From Bacteroidota bacterium (GTDB lineage: Bacteria > Bacteroidota > Bacteroidia > AKYH767-A > OLB10): DNA of 56,383 nucleotides. The DNA lies in contig JAHEMF010000013.1 of NCBI GenBank assembly GCA_024643795.1, positions 1 to 56,383 of the forward strand, read 5' to 3'. Below the pieces are notes generated by a model. The model searched no databases, was not told where the DNA came from, and saw only the letters and a list, made by a program, of their open reading frames with translations. A program made the position numbers and the translations under genes. Shown in pieces: positions 45,988-54,936 of the stretch. Position 1 is the first letter of the stretch. Each line of letters starts with the position of its first letter.

Positions 45988-48285
45988 TTACTTGTAGTAA
46001 CCTCCTCCGTAACCTGCGGGAATGTTCTTTGCATTCACGCTGTTGAGCAGGAAGGTAAGATGTTTCACATTGTTCTTTTCTACCAGCTGATGAGCGATAT
46101 CTACAAAATCTTTCTTAGAGAAATTGGCTTTTAGAACATAAACATTCAGGTCTGCCTGTTTCATCAATACAACAGCATCAGATAACAAACCTGCAGGAGG
46201 AGTATCAAGTATTACAAATTCATATTTTTCCTTAAGAGAGTCGATCATTTGTTCCAACATTGGGTCGAGCAACAACTCAGAAGCGTTCGGAGACCGCGGA
46301 CCTGAAAGGATTATGTCAAGGTTTTCAATCCCTGTAGGTTTAATAACCTCCTCAAGGGAAGCCTTCCCAACCAGAAATGAAGATACGCCTGCATCATTTT
46401 TTAAATTGAAGGCATTGGCTTGTTTCGGTTTGTGTAGATCCAGGTCAAGGACCACTACCTTACGTTTTGCTTTGGCAAGGATTGTTGCAGTGTTGATCGC
46501 TGAAAATGTCTTTCCTTCACCTGCAACAGATGAAGTGAATAAAATTACCTTACTTGATGATTTCGGACTGAAGTATGTTAGGTTCGTTCGTACAACACGG
46601 AATGCCTCACTGGTAATTGATTGTGGATACTTATCAACTATCAGGTAATCGCTCTTTCCTTCTTTACTTTTTCCTACCACACCTATTATTGGAAGTGTAG
46701 TAAGCTCTGCCAATTCATCCTTAGTGTGTATATAATTATAGAATATACTCTTAAAGAAGATCAATGCAAGTGCGAGTGCAATGCCGGCTCCAAAACCTGC
46801 AATTAAGATCCTTATCATGATAGGTCTTTGAAGTCCGGAAGGACGTGCAGGTTCAAGTAAATATTTGTCGGCTACAATCGCGGCTTTTTCAATAATAGTC
46901 TCTGCTCGTGTCTCAAGCAGGAATAAATAGATCTTCTCATTGATACTGACCTTACGCTCAATGTTCACAAGGCCTCTGATAGTCGAAGGCATCTGATTCA
47001 TTGCACCCTGGAACTGCCCTAGCTGTGAGTTGAGGCTGTTTATCTGAACCACCAGATTGCGTCGCATGTTCATCACAATGGAGATCAGATTTTGCTTGGA
47101 ATTTGAAATCGCACCTTCAACTTCTTTTACAACGGGGCTGTTGGGTGTGTTGCTGAATAAAAGATTAGTTCGTTTTTGAGTTAGTGCATTCAACTCACCA
47201 AAAGCAGCAGACAACCCTTCTGAATTAGTGAGTAATGAAGGAGAAATACCTCCGATGTCACTGCCTGATGTCAGCTGATTATATAGATAATCTACAGATT
47301 TCAACTGAATGTTCAGCCTTGCCCTTTCTGTTTCAAACTCAACTTTACGTTTAAGGTATTCTCCTTGTTCATTTTCAGGATCTACCGTAGTTTTTTGACG
47401 TTGGAATTCTTCAAGATTAGACTCAACACCATTGAGTACGTCTTCAACTTCTTTGAGCTGCCCGTTGATGAACGTTAGGGTGTTTTCATTTATTTCTTTT
47501 TGAACAGCAATGCTGTTTTCGATGTAAAGTCTGGTAAGTTCATTTAAAAAATCAACAGCTTTTTCCTGAACTTCATCATCTATTTCAAGAATGATGACAG
47601 AAGCTTCATCACTTCGATAGAGCTTGAGTGCTTTCTGGTATTGTTTTACAAGATAATCGTGGTTGTTGATCTTGAAAACATAACGTGTTTCAGCAAAACT
47701 ATTGTTTGCGTTGATGATCGTTGAGTCGCTGTTGATTATCAGTGAAAATTTGTCATTTACAACCGGTTCACCAAAGTTGTTGACCTCGTTGTAAGAATAG
47801 CCATTGTGCTCTACTGAAAGGCTATATTTTTTTGCATCTATTATTGTGATATAAAAGGGAGCACCGTAATAATTTTCATCCAGCACCTTACCATCAACAA
47901 TAAATGGTCTTCCACGATAAATTTCTCCTGTTTTCAATCGCCCTTCGATATAGTAGGAGATATCAAGATTCAAATTGGTTATAACATCTGACACCAATCG
48001 TGAAGAAGACATTATCTCAATTTCGTTAGCGATCTCGTCCTTTGAAGGCCCCCCGCTGGTAAGAGATTCACTCAGCGCATCTTTAAATGCATTCTTTTGT
48101 GTCTTTACTAAAATTTTGGCCGAAGCACCAAAATAACTGGTGGCTTGATACAGGTAAGCAACAGAAACACCAACTCCTAAACTGATGAATAAGATGAACC
48201 AATACCAATTCTTGAGAACTGTTACAATTGTTTTCTTAATATCCTTTTGGTCAATTATTGCAGAATTGTTGCCGGGTTTGCTCAT
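45988..48285 (-). CDS. wzc: polysaccharide co-polymerase / tyrosine autokinase, Wzc-like
   Basis: This 765-residue inner-membrane protein controls chain length and export. It has two transmembrane helices (near 30-50 and 490-510) flanking a long periplasmic Wzz domain with coiled-coil. The cytoplasmic BY-kinase has Walker A SSVAGEGKT (about 585-593), Walker A' VVLDLDLHKPK (about 607-617) and Walker B FVILDTPP. The C-terminal tail AGYGGGYYK has three tyrosines (759, 763, 764), a short autophosphorylation cluster. It is the first gene of the operon. The outer-membrane partner Wza was not found. Confidence 0.93.
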   Translation of the reverse strand: MSKPGNNSAIIDQKDIKKTIVTVLKNWYWFILFISLGVGVSVAYLYQATSYFGASAKILVKTQKNAFKDALSESLTSGGPSKDEIANEIEIMSSSRLVSDVITNLNLDISYYIEGRLKTGEIYRGRPFIVDGKVLDENYYGAPFYITIIDAKKYSLSVEHNGYSYNEVNNFGEPVVNDKFSLIINSDSTIINANNSFAETRYVFKINNHDYLVKQYQKALKLYRSDEASVIILEIDDEVQEKAVDFLNELTRLYIENSIAVQKEINENTLTFINGQLKEVEDVLNGVESNLEEFQRQKTTVDPENEQGEYLKRKVEFETERARLNIQLKSVDYLYNQLTSGSDIGGISPSLLTNSEGLSAAFGELNALTQKRTNLLFSNTPNSPVVKEVEGAISNSKQNLISIVMNMRRNLVVQINSLNSQLGQFQGAMNQMPSTIRGLVNIERKVSINEKIYLFLLETRAETIIEKAAIVADKYLLEPARPSGLQRPIMIRILIAGFGAGIALALALIFFKSIFYNYIHTKDELAELTTLPIIGVVGKSKEGKSDYLIVDKYPQSITSEAFRVVRTNLTYFSPKSSSKVILFTSSVAGEGKTFSAINTATILAKAKRKVVVLDLDLHKPKQANAFNLKNDAGVSSFLVGKASLEEVIKPTGIENLDIILSGPRSPNASELLLDPMLEQMIDSLKEKYEFVILDTPPAGLLSDAVVLMKQADLNVYVLKANFSKKDFVDIAHQLVEKNNVKHLTFLLNSVNAKNIPAGYGGGYYK

Positions 48286-48328
48286 GGTTGAAGCTAAGTT
48301 CGATAATGATGCCTGAAACTATCTATAA

Positions 48329-48353
48329 AATTGTAAAGTATAGTGTTACAATT
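48329..48353. repeat. 8-bp inverted repeat in the wzc leader
   Basis: AATTGTAA (48329-48336) and TTACAATT (48346-48353) are perfect inverted arms around a 9-base loop. They lie between the wzc -7 box and its start codon, so the repeat could be a leader hairpin or an operator. Confidence 0.5.
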
Positions 48354-48390
48354 AGTTAGGTGGCGGCAGATTTTTATAATTAGTTTTGCA

Positions 48391-48398
48391 CAAAGGTA
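48391..48398 (-). promoter_or_regulatory. -7 box for the polysaccharide operon
   Basis: On the minus strand TACCTTTG matches TAnnTTTG exactly. It lies about 105 bases upstream of the wzc start. The -33 position holds only a T run, so activation by another factor is possible. Confidence 0.55.
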
Positions 48399-48512
48399 GC
48401 AATTAACGTGAAAAATATCAGTTGGTTTCAGAGTGTTTCATATTGAATTTCAGAATTTTAAGGATGAGCTAAATAGCACCTTTTTTTTGTATCCAAAGCA
48501 GATTTACAACGT

Positions 48513-48520
48513 TAACTTTG
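48513..48520 (+). promoter_or_regulatory. -7 box for gmd-fcl
   Basis: TAACTTTG matches TAnnTTTG exactly, about 42 bases before the gmd start. A TTTG at 48486-48489 could be the -33 element, but the 23-base gap is longer than usual. Confidence 0.55.
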
Positions 48521-48562
48521 CAAGGTTCTTATGAATTATCTAAAAAACGTGATAAATAAATA

Positions 48563-49678
48563 ATGAAAACAGCACTAATAACAGGTATTACAGGGCAGGA
48601 TGGAGCTTATTTGGCTGAACTTTTACTATCCAAAGGGTATATGGTTCACGGTATCAAAAGGAGAAGTTCACTCTTTAACACTCAACGAGTTGATCATTTA
48701 TATCATGATCAGCATGATCAGAATGTAAGATTTAAGCTTCATTATGGTGACCTAACAGATTCGGCCAATGTAATCCGGATCATACAAGAGGTTCAGCCTG
48801 ATGAAATATATAATCTGGGTGCCATGTCGCACGTGAAGGTGAGTTTTGAGACCCCGGAATATACTGCAAACGCTGATGCGCTGGGAGCCTTGAGGATCCT
48901 GGAAGCTGTAAGGCTTTTAGGTATGACTGAAAAAACACGCGTTTACCAGGCTTCTACATCTGAACTTTACGGATTGGTTCAGGAGATACCTCAAAAAGAA
49001 ACAACACCATTCTATCCACGCTCTCCTTATGCTGTGGCAAAATTGTACGCCTATTGGATAGTTGTTAATTATCGCGAATCTTACAACATGTATGCGGTTA
49101 ATGGAATATTGTTCAACCATGAATCACCCTTACGGGGAGAAACTTTTGTGACACGAAAAGTTACACGTGCTGTCGCACGGATTGGGCTTGGTTTGCAGGA
49201 TTGTGTTTATATGGGAAATATTGATGCTAAGCGTGATTGGGGGCATGCTAAAGATTATGTTGAAGCAATGTGGCTGATGTTGCAGCATGAAACTCCGGAA
49301 GATTTTGTTGTGGCTACTGGTACAACAACAAGTGTGCGCGATTTTATCATCAAAGCATTTGGTGAGATAGGTGTTGAACTTGAATTTGAAGGTTCAGCAG
49401 AAAAAGAAATTGCAAAGGTTAGTAAAGCTAATAACCCTGATTACCCTCTGGAAAAAGGTAAAGTGGTGATGCAGATAGATCCCAATTATTATCGTCCGGC
49501 TGAAGTAGAGCTGCTTATAGGAGACCCGGCAAAAGCAAAAGAGAAGTTAAAGTGGGAGCCTAAACATGACTTGAACGCCATTATAAAAGAAATGGTCGCT
49601 GAAGATCTGAAGCTATTTTCAAAAGACAAATATCTTCAGGATGGAGGACATGAAATTATTAATTACAACGAAGATTAA
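48563..49678 (+). CDS. gmd: GDP-mannose 4,6-dehydratase
   Basis: This 371-residue enzyme converts GDP-mannose to GDP-4-keto-6-deoxymannose. It has the Rossmann motif [19 protein letters not shown] at residues 8-26, [18 protein letters not shown], and catalytic YAVAK in [12 protein letters not shown] near 155. [14 protein letters not shown] is also diagnostic. It is divergent from wzc and 26 bases upstream of fcl. With fcl it supplies GDP-L-fucose, probably to the neighbouring polysaccharide operon. Confidence 0.97.
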   Translation: MKTALITGITGQDGAYLAELLLSKGYMVHGIKRRSSLFNTQRVDHLYHDQHDQNVRFKLHYGDLTDSANVIRIIQEVQPDEIYNLGAMSHVKVSFETPEYTANADALGALRILEAVRLLGMTEKTRVYQASTSELYGLVQEIPQKETTPFYPRSPYAVAKLYAYWIVVNYRESYNMYAVNGILFNHESPLRGETFVTRKVTRAVARIGLGLQDCVYMGNIDAKRDWGHAKDYVEAMWLMLQHETPEDFVVATGTTTSVRDFIIKAFGEIGVELEFEGSAEKEIAKVSKANNPDYPLEKGKVVMQIDPNYYRPAEVELLIGDPAKAKEKLKWEPKHDLNAIIKEMVAEDLKLFSKDKYLQDGGHEIINYNED

Positions 49679-49704
49679 CCGTCACCTTAAAAATCAGATC
49701 ACCA

Positions 49705-50646
49705 TTGGAAAATAATAGTAAGATCTATGTTGCAGGGCACCGTGGAATGGTAGGCTCGGCAATAGTTCGCAAACTAACAGCTGAAGGATTTACAAACATT
49801 GTAACCCGAACTTCTTCGCAACTCGACCTCCGGGATCAAAATGCAGTCAATGAGTTTTTTGAACAGGAAAAACCGCATTATGTATTCCTTGCAGCAGCTA
49901 AAGTTGGTGGGATAGTCGCTAACAATACATATAGGGCAGATTTTCTTTATGAAAATCTTATGATAGAATGTAATGTGATACATGCTGCACATGCTCACGA
50001 TGTCAGAAAATTACTTTTTCTGGGTTCATCATGTATCTACCCAAAAATGTGCCCCCAGCCTATTAAGGAAGAGTATCTCCTTACAGGGCCACTTGAGATC
50101 ACCAACGAGCCTTATGCCATAGCCAAGATCGCCGGACTCAAACTGTGCGAGAATTACCGGTCGCAGTATGACCGGAACTTTATTTCAGTGATGCCTACAA
50201 ATTTGTACGGGCCTAACGACAACTATGATCTTAAAAATTCACATGTGTTACCTGCACTTATAAGAAAGTTCTTTGAGGCTGTACGCGATCATAAGGAAAC
50301 TGTTGAAATTTGGGGCAGTGGCAAACCTATGCGTGAATTTCTGCATGTTGATGATCTTGCAGATGCATGTTTTTTCCTGATGCAAACATATAGTGGTGCC
50401 GATTCCCTTAACATTGGTACCGGTACCGATCTTTCCATTCTTGATCTTGCATATCTTATTAAAGATGTTAGTGGTTATGAAGGCGAACTTGTTTTTGACG
50501 CATCAAAACCAGATGGCACTCCGCGAAAGTTACTTGATGTGCAGCGGCTTCATGACCTGGGCTGGAAGCATAAGATCTCTCTTGATGAAGGGATCCGGAT
50601 GGTGTGGCAGGAAGTCACCCTTAACCAGGAGATATTTGCGCAGTAA
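49705..50646 (+). CDS. fcl: GDP-L-fucose synthase
   Basis: This 313-residue epimerase-reductase makes GDP-L-fucose from the product of Gmd. The N-terminal [19 protein letters not shown] and the catalytic [12 protein letters not shown] (Tyr-x3-Lys, near 135) are diagnostic, as is [13 protein letters not shown]. The start is a TTG at 49705; the next in-frame ATG lies inside the Rossmann motif and would destroy it. It is cotranscribed with gmd. Confidence 0.96.
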   Translation: MENNSKIYVAGHRGMVGSAIVRKLTAEGFTNIVTRTSSQLDLRDQNAVNEFFEQEKPHYVFLAAAKVGGIVANNTYRADFLYENLMIECNVIHAAHAHDVRKLLFLGSSCIYPKMCPQPIKEEYLLTGPLEITNEPYAIAKIAGLKLCENYRSQYDRNFISVMPTNLYGPNDNYDLKNSHVLPALIRKFFEAVRDHKETVEIWGSGKPMREFLHVDDLADACFFLMQTYSGADSLNIGTGTDLSILDLAYLIKDVSGYEGELVFDASKPDGTPRKLLDVQRLHDLGWKHKISLDEGIRMVWQEVTLNQEIFAQ

Positions 50647-50696
50647 ACTATGACGGTTCTCCGCCGGACTATCGCTATATTAGCGGCAGCACCGGT

Positions 50697-52028
50697 ATGA
50701 AAATTCTGAAACATAACATCACCGACCCGGCTTCATTACGAAGGCAGGTTTTACGATACACATCAAAATTTAATGATGCGGTTGTCTGTGACTCTGTTTT
50801 TGATTCACGGCACAATTCTCCATTTACCAGAAAGCATCCGCTCGTTGCGGGGTTAGGCGTATATAAAAAACTTGGTCCCGGACCCGACTTATGGGAGCGG
50901 ATGGATAATTTTATAGCAGAATCTAAAAAGTCCGGAAATTGGGTGTTGGGCTATTTGAGCTATGACCTGAAAAATGAGATAGAGGAACTTCATTCTCGAA
51001 AACCTGATAGAATAGGTTTTCAGGACCTATGCCTGATGGTCCCGCAAGTGGTTATCACTCTCAATGAAACAGAAGTTACCATAATCTCTATGGATGTTGA
51101 TCCTGAAGAATGTTTGAAGAGAATTTTATTAGAGAACAGCAACATGCCATCAGAAGAAACCAGATCTACTATAAAATTTGAAGCGGGGTTAGCCCAGAGT
51201 GAATATATTGATCGGGTTAAAGCATTGCTTGATCACATACAACGGGGTGATATATATGAAGTTAATTTTTGCCAGGACTTCCATGCTGCAAAAACCATTA
51301 TAGATCCTTATGAAACATATCTTAAACTTACGCAAAGTAGTCCCAATCAGTTTTCATGCTTTGTAAAAGAAAACCATAAATACCTTTTATGCGCATCTCC
51401 TGAGAGGTTTTTACAAAGAACAGGTGATCGTATAACTTCACAACCGATAAAAGGAACCATCAAAAGAGGTAATAATGTTGCTGAAGACGAGATGCTGAAA
51501 CAAACGCTTGCATCTAGTGAAAAAGACCGTTCTGAAAATGTTATGATAGTAGACCTTGTTAGGAACGACTTGTCAAGGATAGCAGCCAAAGCCTCAGTAA
51601 AGGTGGATGAATTGTTTGGTGTTTACCCTTTCCCGGGAGTGTATCAGATGATATCAACTGTATCATGTAATATGAGGCCTGAAACCGGCTTCAGTGAAAT
51701 AATAAAGTCAACATTCCCGATGGGTTCGATGACCGGAGCGCCAAAAGTAAGGGCCATGGAATTGATAGAGGAATATGAGACAATGAAAAGAGGACTTTTC
51801 TCCGGTTCAGTTGGATATATTGACCCTTACGGAGATTTGGACCTCAATGTAGTGATACGGAGTATATTTTTTAATGCAGATAAAAAAAATGTTGCTCTGT
51901 TCGCAGGGGGTGCGATAACATCTGACAGTGACCCCAAAAAAGAGTATGAAGAATCGCTCTTAAAACTTAAATTTATGTTCAGTGTCCTGGGCGCAGAGTT
52001 GCCCGAACAAAATGATACCTATGCTTGA
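50697..52028 (+). CDS. pabB: aminodeoxychorismate synthase component I
   Basis: This 443-residue chorismate-using enzyme makes 4-amino-4-deoxychorismate for folate synthesis. The motif SQPIKGTIKRG carries the Lys that distinguishes PabB (PIKGT) from anthranilate synthase (PIAGT). Other family motifs are GDIYEVNFCQDF, MIVDLVRNDLSRIA and GAPKVRAMELIEEYE. The N-terminal 120 residues are less conserved. The stop overlaps tilS by 8 bases. The glutaminase partner PabA is not in the window. Confidence 0.92.
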   Translation: MKILKHNITDPASLRRQVLRYTSKFNDAVVCDSVFDSRHNSPFTRKHPLVAGLGVYKKLGPGPDLWERMDNFIAESKKSGNWVLGYLSYDLKNEIEELHSRKPDRIGFQDLCLMVPQVVITLNETEVTIISMDVDPEECLKRILLENSNMPSEETRSTIKFEAGLAQSEYIDRVKALLDHIQRGDIYEVNFCQDFHAAKTIIDPYETYLKLTQSSPNQFSCFVKENHKYLLCASPERFLQRTGDRITSQPIKGTIKRGNNVAEDEMLKQTLASSEKDRSENVMIVDLVRNDLSRIAAKASVKVDELFGVYPFPGVYQMISTVSCNMRPETGFSEIIKSTFPMGSMTGAPKVRAMELIEEYETMKRGLFSGSVGYIDPYGDLDLNVVIRSIFFNADKKNVALFAGGAITSDSDPKKEYEESLLKLKFMFSVLGAELPEQNDTYA

Positions 52029-53400
52029 AAGGTTTCAATCATATATAAAGGAACATCAGCTGGTGGGTAGAAATGCCAAACTTCTGTTAGCGGTGAGTGG
52101 TGGCGTTGATTCGGTGGTGCTGTCGCATCTGATCCATCGTCTGGGAGTTGGTTTCGCCATTGCTCATTGCAATTTTAAACTGCGTGGAAAAGAGGCTGAT
52201 GCCGATGAAAGATTTGTTAAAAAACTTGCTGCAAATTATGGATGTGAGTTTCTTGTAAAACAATTCAAGACCGAACAGTTCGCAGCCGATAACAGGATGG
52301 GTATACAGGAAGCTGCCCGTAAACTACGCTACCAGTGGTTTCATGAAATGTGTGTGGAACATGGGTATGACTATTTAGTTACGGCGCATCATGCCGATGA
52401 TCTTGTGGAGACTATAATACTCAACATAACGCGTGGCACAGGAATAGCAGGGTTGCACGGTATCTTACCCGTAAGGGGAAATGTAATACGTCCTATGTTG
52501 TTCGCATCCCGCAAGGAAATTGAAGAATATGCACTTGAACATGAATTGCTTTACAGAGAAGATAGCTCAAATGAATCGATAAAATATGCAAGAAATCGTG
52601 TACGCCAAAAGGTGATGCCGGTGCTGAAACAACTGAATCCGAATGTTGTTGATACAATCTCTCGACATGCTGAAATAGTAGCTGATATTGAATCTATCCT
52701 TGATCAGTATTGTGAAGATTTCTTACACAGAAGCAAGTTGAAGATCAAAAATGGCGATGAAGTGATCATTCAGGTCAGAGACCTGTTAGTTTCGCCTGGT
52801 GCCAGGTATCTATTATATCGTATACTAAACCCATTCGGGTTCAACTCATCAATGTGTGCCAATGTTTACAGGGCACTTAACACCCGTAAGTCAGGAGAGG
52901 TATTTTATTCTGCAACTCACCGGGTTGTGCACGACCGGGAAATGCTGGTGGTGCAGAAGAACGACGATGTCTCCGATGACAGGGAATATGAAGTGCTACC
53001 CGAAGATGATGGATTGATCATGCGGTATGGATCGTTCGAGTTCATAAAAAGCAAGATCCCTACAGGCAAGCCATGGAAAGAGCCTCACGATCTTGAAAAC
53101 CCCGATGTTGCATACCTGGATGCTGACAAGATCCAGTATCCTCTGAAGGTGCGTACTTGGATACGCGCTGATCGTTTTAACCCATTAGGTATGAAAGGTA
53201 AAAAACTTCTCAGCGATTTTTTTACCGACCTAAAGGTTCCTGCATATGTGAAAAATAAAACGTACCTTGTTTTATCCAATAATGAGATCATTTGGGTTGC
53301 AGGAATGAGAATTTCAGAATCATATAAAATAACCAGAAGCACTAAACGGATATTGAAGATCCGTTTGTTGCGTTTGAATGGAATTACAAATGGATTTTGA
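52021..53400 (+). CDS. tilS: tRNA(Ile)-lysidine synthetase
   Basis: This 459-residue enzyme attaches lysine to C34 of tRNA-Ile(CAU), converting its specificity from Met to Ile. The PP-loop ATP site is LLAVSGGVDSVVLSHL (about 25-40), followed by AHCNFKLRGKEADADERFV and TAHHADDLVETIILNITRGTG. The C-terminal TilS domain runs from about 370 (YPLKVRTWIRADRFNPLGMKG-type region). I chose the ATG at 52021 (MLERFQSYI), which lies within the pabB stop; ATG 52012 is possible. Confidence 0.95.
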   Translation: MLERFQSYIKEHQLVGRNAKLLLAVSGGVDSVVLSHLIHRLGVGFAIAHCNFKLRGKEADADERFVKKLAANYGCEFLVKQFKTEQFAADNRMGIQEAARKLRYQWFHEMCVEHGYDYLVTAHHADDLVETIILNITRGTGIAGLHGILPVRGNVIRPMLFASRKEIEEYALEHELLYREDSSNESIKYARNRVRQKVMPVLKQLNPNVVDTISRHAEIVADIESILDQYCEDFLHRSKLKIKNGDEVIIQVRDLLVSPGARYLLYRILNPFGFNSSMCANVYRALNTRKSGEVFYSATHRVVHDREMLVVQKNDDVSDDREYEVLPEDDGLIMRYGSFEFIKSKIPTGKPWKEPHDLENPDVAYLDADKIQYPLKVRTWIRADRFNPLGMKGKKLLSDFFTDLKVPAYVKNKTYLVLSNNEIIWVAGMRISESYKITRSTKRILKIRLLRLNGITNGF

Positions 53401-53866
53401 CGAAAGGCAATACCTGGGTTATAATAAGAGTTCACTGTCACTTAGGCTGGCGATGTCTTTGTTTTGTTTTATCCTAGCCTGGTTCAGCGACTCGCCCTTC
53501 ATCAATGGCGATCTGCTTTTTCTCCTGGGGATCATTATCCTGGCTGTTTCTATCATCCTTTTGTTCGTCACCCACCTTCGAACACAAATTACCCCCGACA
53601 AAATGATACTCACCCGGCTGCTGGGCACTGCCAAGATTGAGCTGGACCTTAAAAATGTGGTGAAAGCAGAAAAGGTAGTTTACAGTAAATACCTGATCGA
53701 TTATCCGGTATACAACCTGCATAGCGATCATCAGATCCGTTTTTATACCGGAGGCAGTGATGCGGTTCAACTGCAGATGAACGATGGTTTAACCTATATT
53801 ATTGGATCGTCAAAGCCACTCGAATTCATTGATGCCCTCAGGGAGCGGGTGCCATCAGTTCAATGA
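53390..53866 (+). CDS. small membrane protein with PH-like domain
   Basis: This 158-residue protein is started at MDFDERQYLGYN (53390), which overlaps the tilS stop by 11 bases. Two hydrophobic segments (about 18-36 and 42-60) form a hairpin. The rest is beta-rich (QITPDKMILTRLLGTAKIEL and following), in the style of bacterial PH-like domains. I do not recognise a named family. Coupling to tilS suggests only cotranscription. Confidence 0.7.
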   Translation: MDFDERQYLGYNKSSLSLRLAMSLFCFILAWFSDSPFINGDLLFLLGIIILAVSIILLFVTHLRTQITPDKMILTRLLGTAKIELDLKNVVKAEKVVYSKYLIDYPVYNLHSDHQIRFYTGGSDAVQLQMNDGLTYIIGSSKPLEFIDALRERVPSVQ

Positions 53867-53908
53867 AGTTATTTATATTTACAGTTCAATCTTAAAAATT
53901 AATCACAA

Positions 53909-54496
53909 ATGAAAACTTGGGTAAAAGTCCTTATTGTTGTTGGCGTTTTATTTCTGCTTTACAGAATGTTTGCTGGCACTTATAATAATATGGTGTTGAA
54001 AAATGAAGATGTAGTAAAGCAGTGGGCGCAGGTTGAGAATGTTTATCAACGCCGGGCCGATCTTATACCTAATCTTGTTAATACGGTAAAAGGCTATGCT
54101 GATTTTGAAAAATCAACATTAACTGAAGTAATAGAAGCACGCGCTAAAGCCACTCAGGTTACGGTAGATCCCAATAACTTATCATCAGAACAGATCCAGA
54201 AATTTCAAAATGCACAGGGTGAACTGAGTTCTGCCTTAGGCAGACTGATGGTGGTTGTGGAGCGTTATCCCGACCTTAAAGCAAATCAGAATTTCCTTGA
54301 GCTTCAGGCTCAACTTGAAGGTACCGAGAATCGTATCGCTGTAGAAAGAAATAAATTCAACGAAACTACCCAGACATACAATACTTATATTAAAACCTTT
54401 CCACAAACCATGTTGGCAGGAATGTTCGGGTTCGCTGAGAAATCATATTTTGAATCTCAAGCCGGAGCTGATAAAGCTCCTGAAGTAAAGTTTTGA
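53909..54496 (+). CDS. lemA: LemA family protein
   Basis: This 195-residue protein has an N-terminal transmembrane helix (VKVLIVVGVLFLLYRMF) and a long helical domain with the family's VKQWAQVENVYQRRADLIPN and LVNTVKGYADFEKSTLTEV, then LEGTENRIAVERNKFNETTQ. Its molecular role is unclear across bacteria. The lemA-TPM-TPM arrangement here recurs in Bacteroidota, which suggests a membrane-associated module. Its stop overlaps the next start by 4 bases. Confidence 0.95.
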   Translation: MKTWVKVLIVVGVLFLLYRMFAGTYNNMVLKNEDVVKQWAQVENVYQRRADLIPNLVNTVKGYADFEKSTLTEVIEARAKATQVTVDPNNLSSEQIQKFQNAQGELSSALGRLMVVVERYPDLKANQNFLELQAQLEGTENRIAVERNKFNETTQTYNTYIKTFPQTMLAGMFGFAEKSYFESQAGADKAPEVKF

Positions 54497-54936
54497 TCGC
54501 ACAGGAAATTATAGGTATCCCCGAAAGGGAAAAGATACGCCGGGCTGTTAGTGATGCAGAGTTAAAAACTTCGGGTGAGATACGTGTGTTCGTTGAAGAT
54601 GCATCTGCAGATACCGAATTGGATAGAGCAGTATATGTTTTTGAGGAGCTTGGTATGCACAAAACTGATCTCAGAAATGGCATCCTGTTATATCTGGCCT
54701 TAAAAGATAAGAGGTTTGCAGTTATTGGCGATCATGGCATACATGAAAAAGTTGGTGATGCATTCTGGGAGGGCATAAGATCACACATGCAAGAGAAACT
54801 TTCTCAAGGAGATGTAGTAGGTGCAATTGTAGCAGGGGTTAGAGAAGCGGGTGAAGCACTTGGCAAATTTTTTCCAAGAAGTCACGACGATAAGAATGAG
54901 CTGTCGGATGACATTGTGTTTGGAGGAGACAAATAA
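54493..54936 (+). CDS. TPM-domain protein (TLP18.3/Psb32/MOLO-1 family), cytosolic form
   Basis: This 147-residue protein carries a TPM domain from about residue 10 (REKIRRAVSDAELKTSGEIRVFVED, LALKDKRFAVIGDHGIHEKV). It has no signal peptide or transmembrane helix, unlike the next gene. The start is a TTG at 54493, whose overlap with the lemA stop (TTGA) mimics the usual ATGA coupling; no upstream ATG fits. In plants, Psb32 acts in photosystem repair, but in bacteria the function is unknown. Confidence 0.88.
   Translation: MIAQEIIGIPEREKIRRAVSDAELKTSGEIRVFVEDASADTELDRAVYVFEELGMHKTDLRNGILLYLALKDKRFAVIGDHGIHEKVGDAFWEGIRSHMQEKLSQGDVVGAIVAGVREAGEALGKFFPRSHDDKNELSDDIVFGGDK

Noticed and set aside
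29658-48285. Polysaccharide cluster considered as a genomic island
   Set aside because: No integrase, transposase, tRNA or attachment repeat was seen, and I could not measure composition reliably by eye; the repeats at the left edge are only suggestive.
50697-52028. Anthranilate synthase component I (TrpE) as the identity of this gene
   Set aside because: The PIKGT motif has the Lys that marks aminodeoxychorismate synthase, and no trp genes are adjacent.
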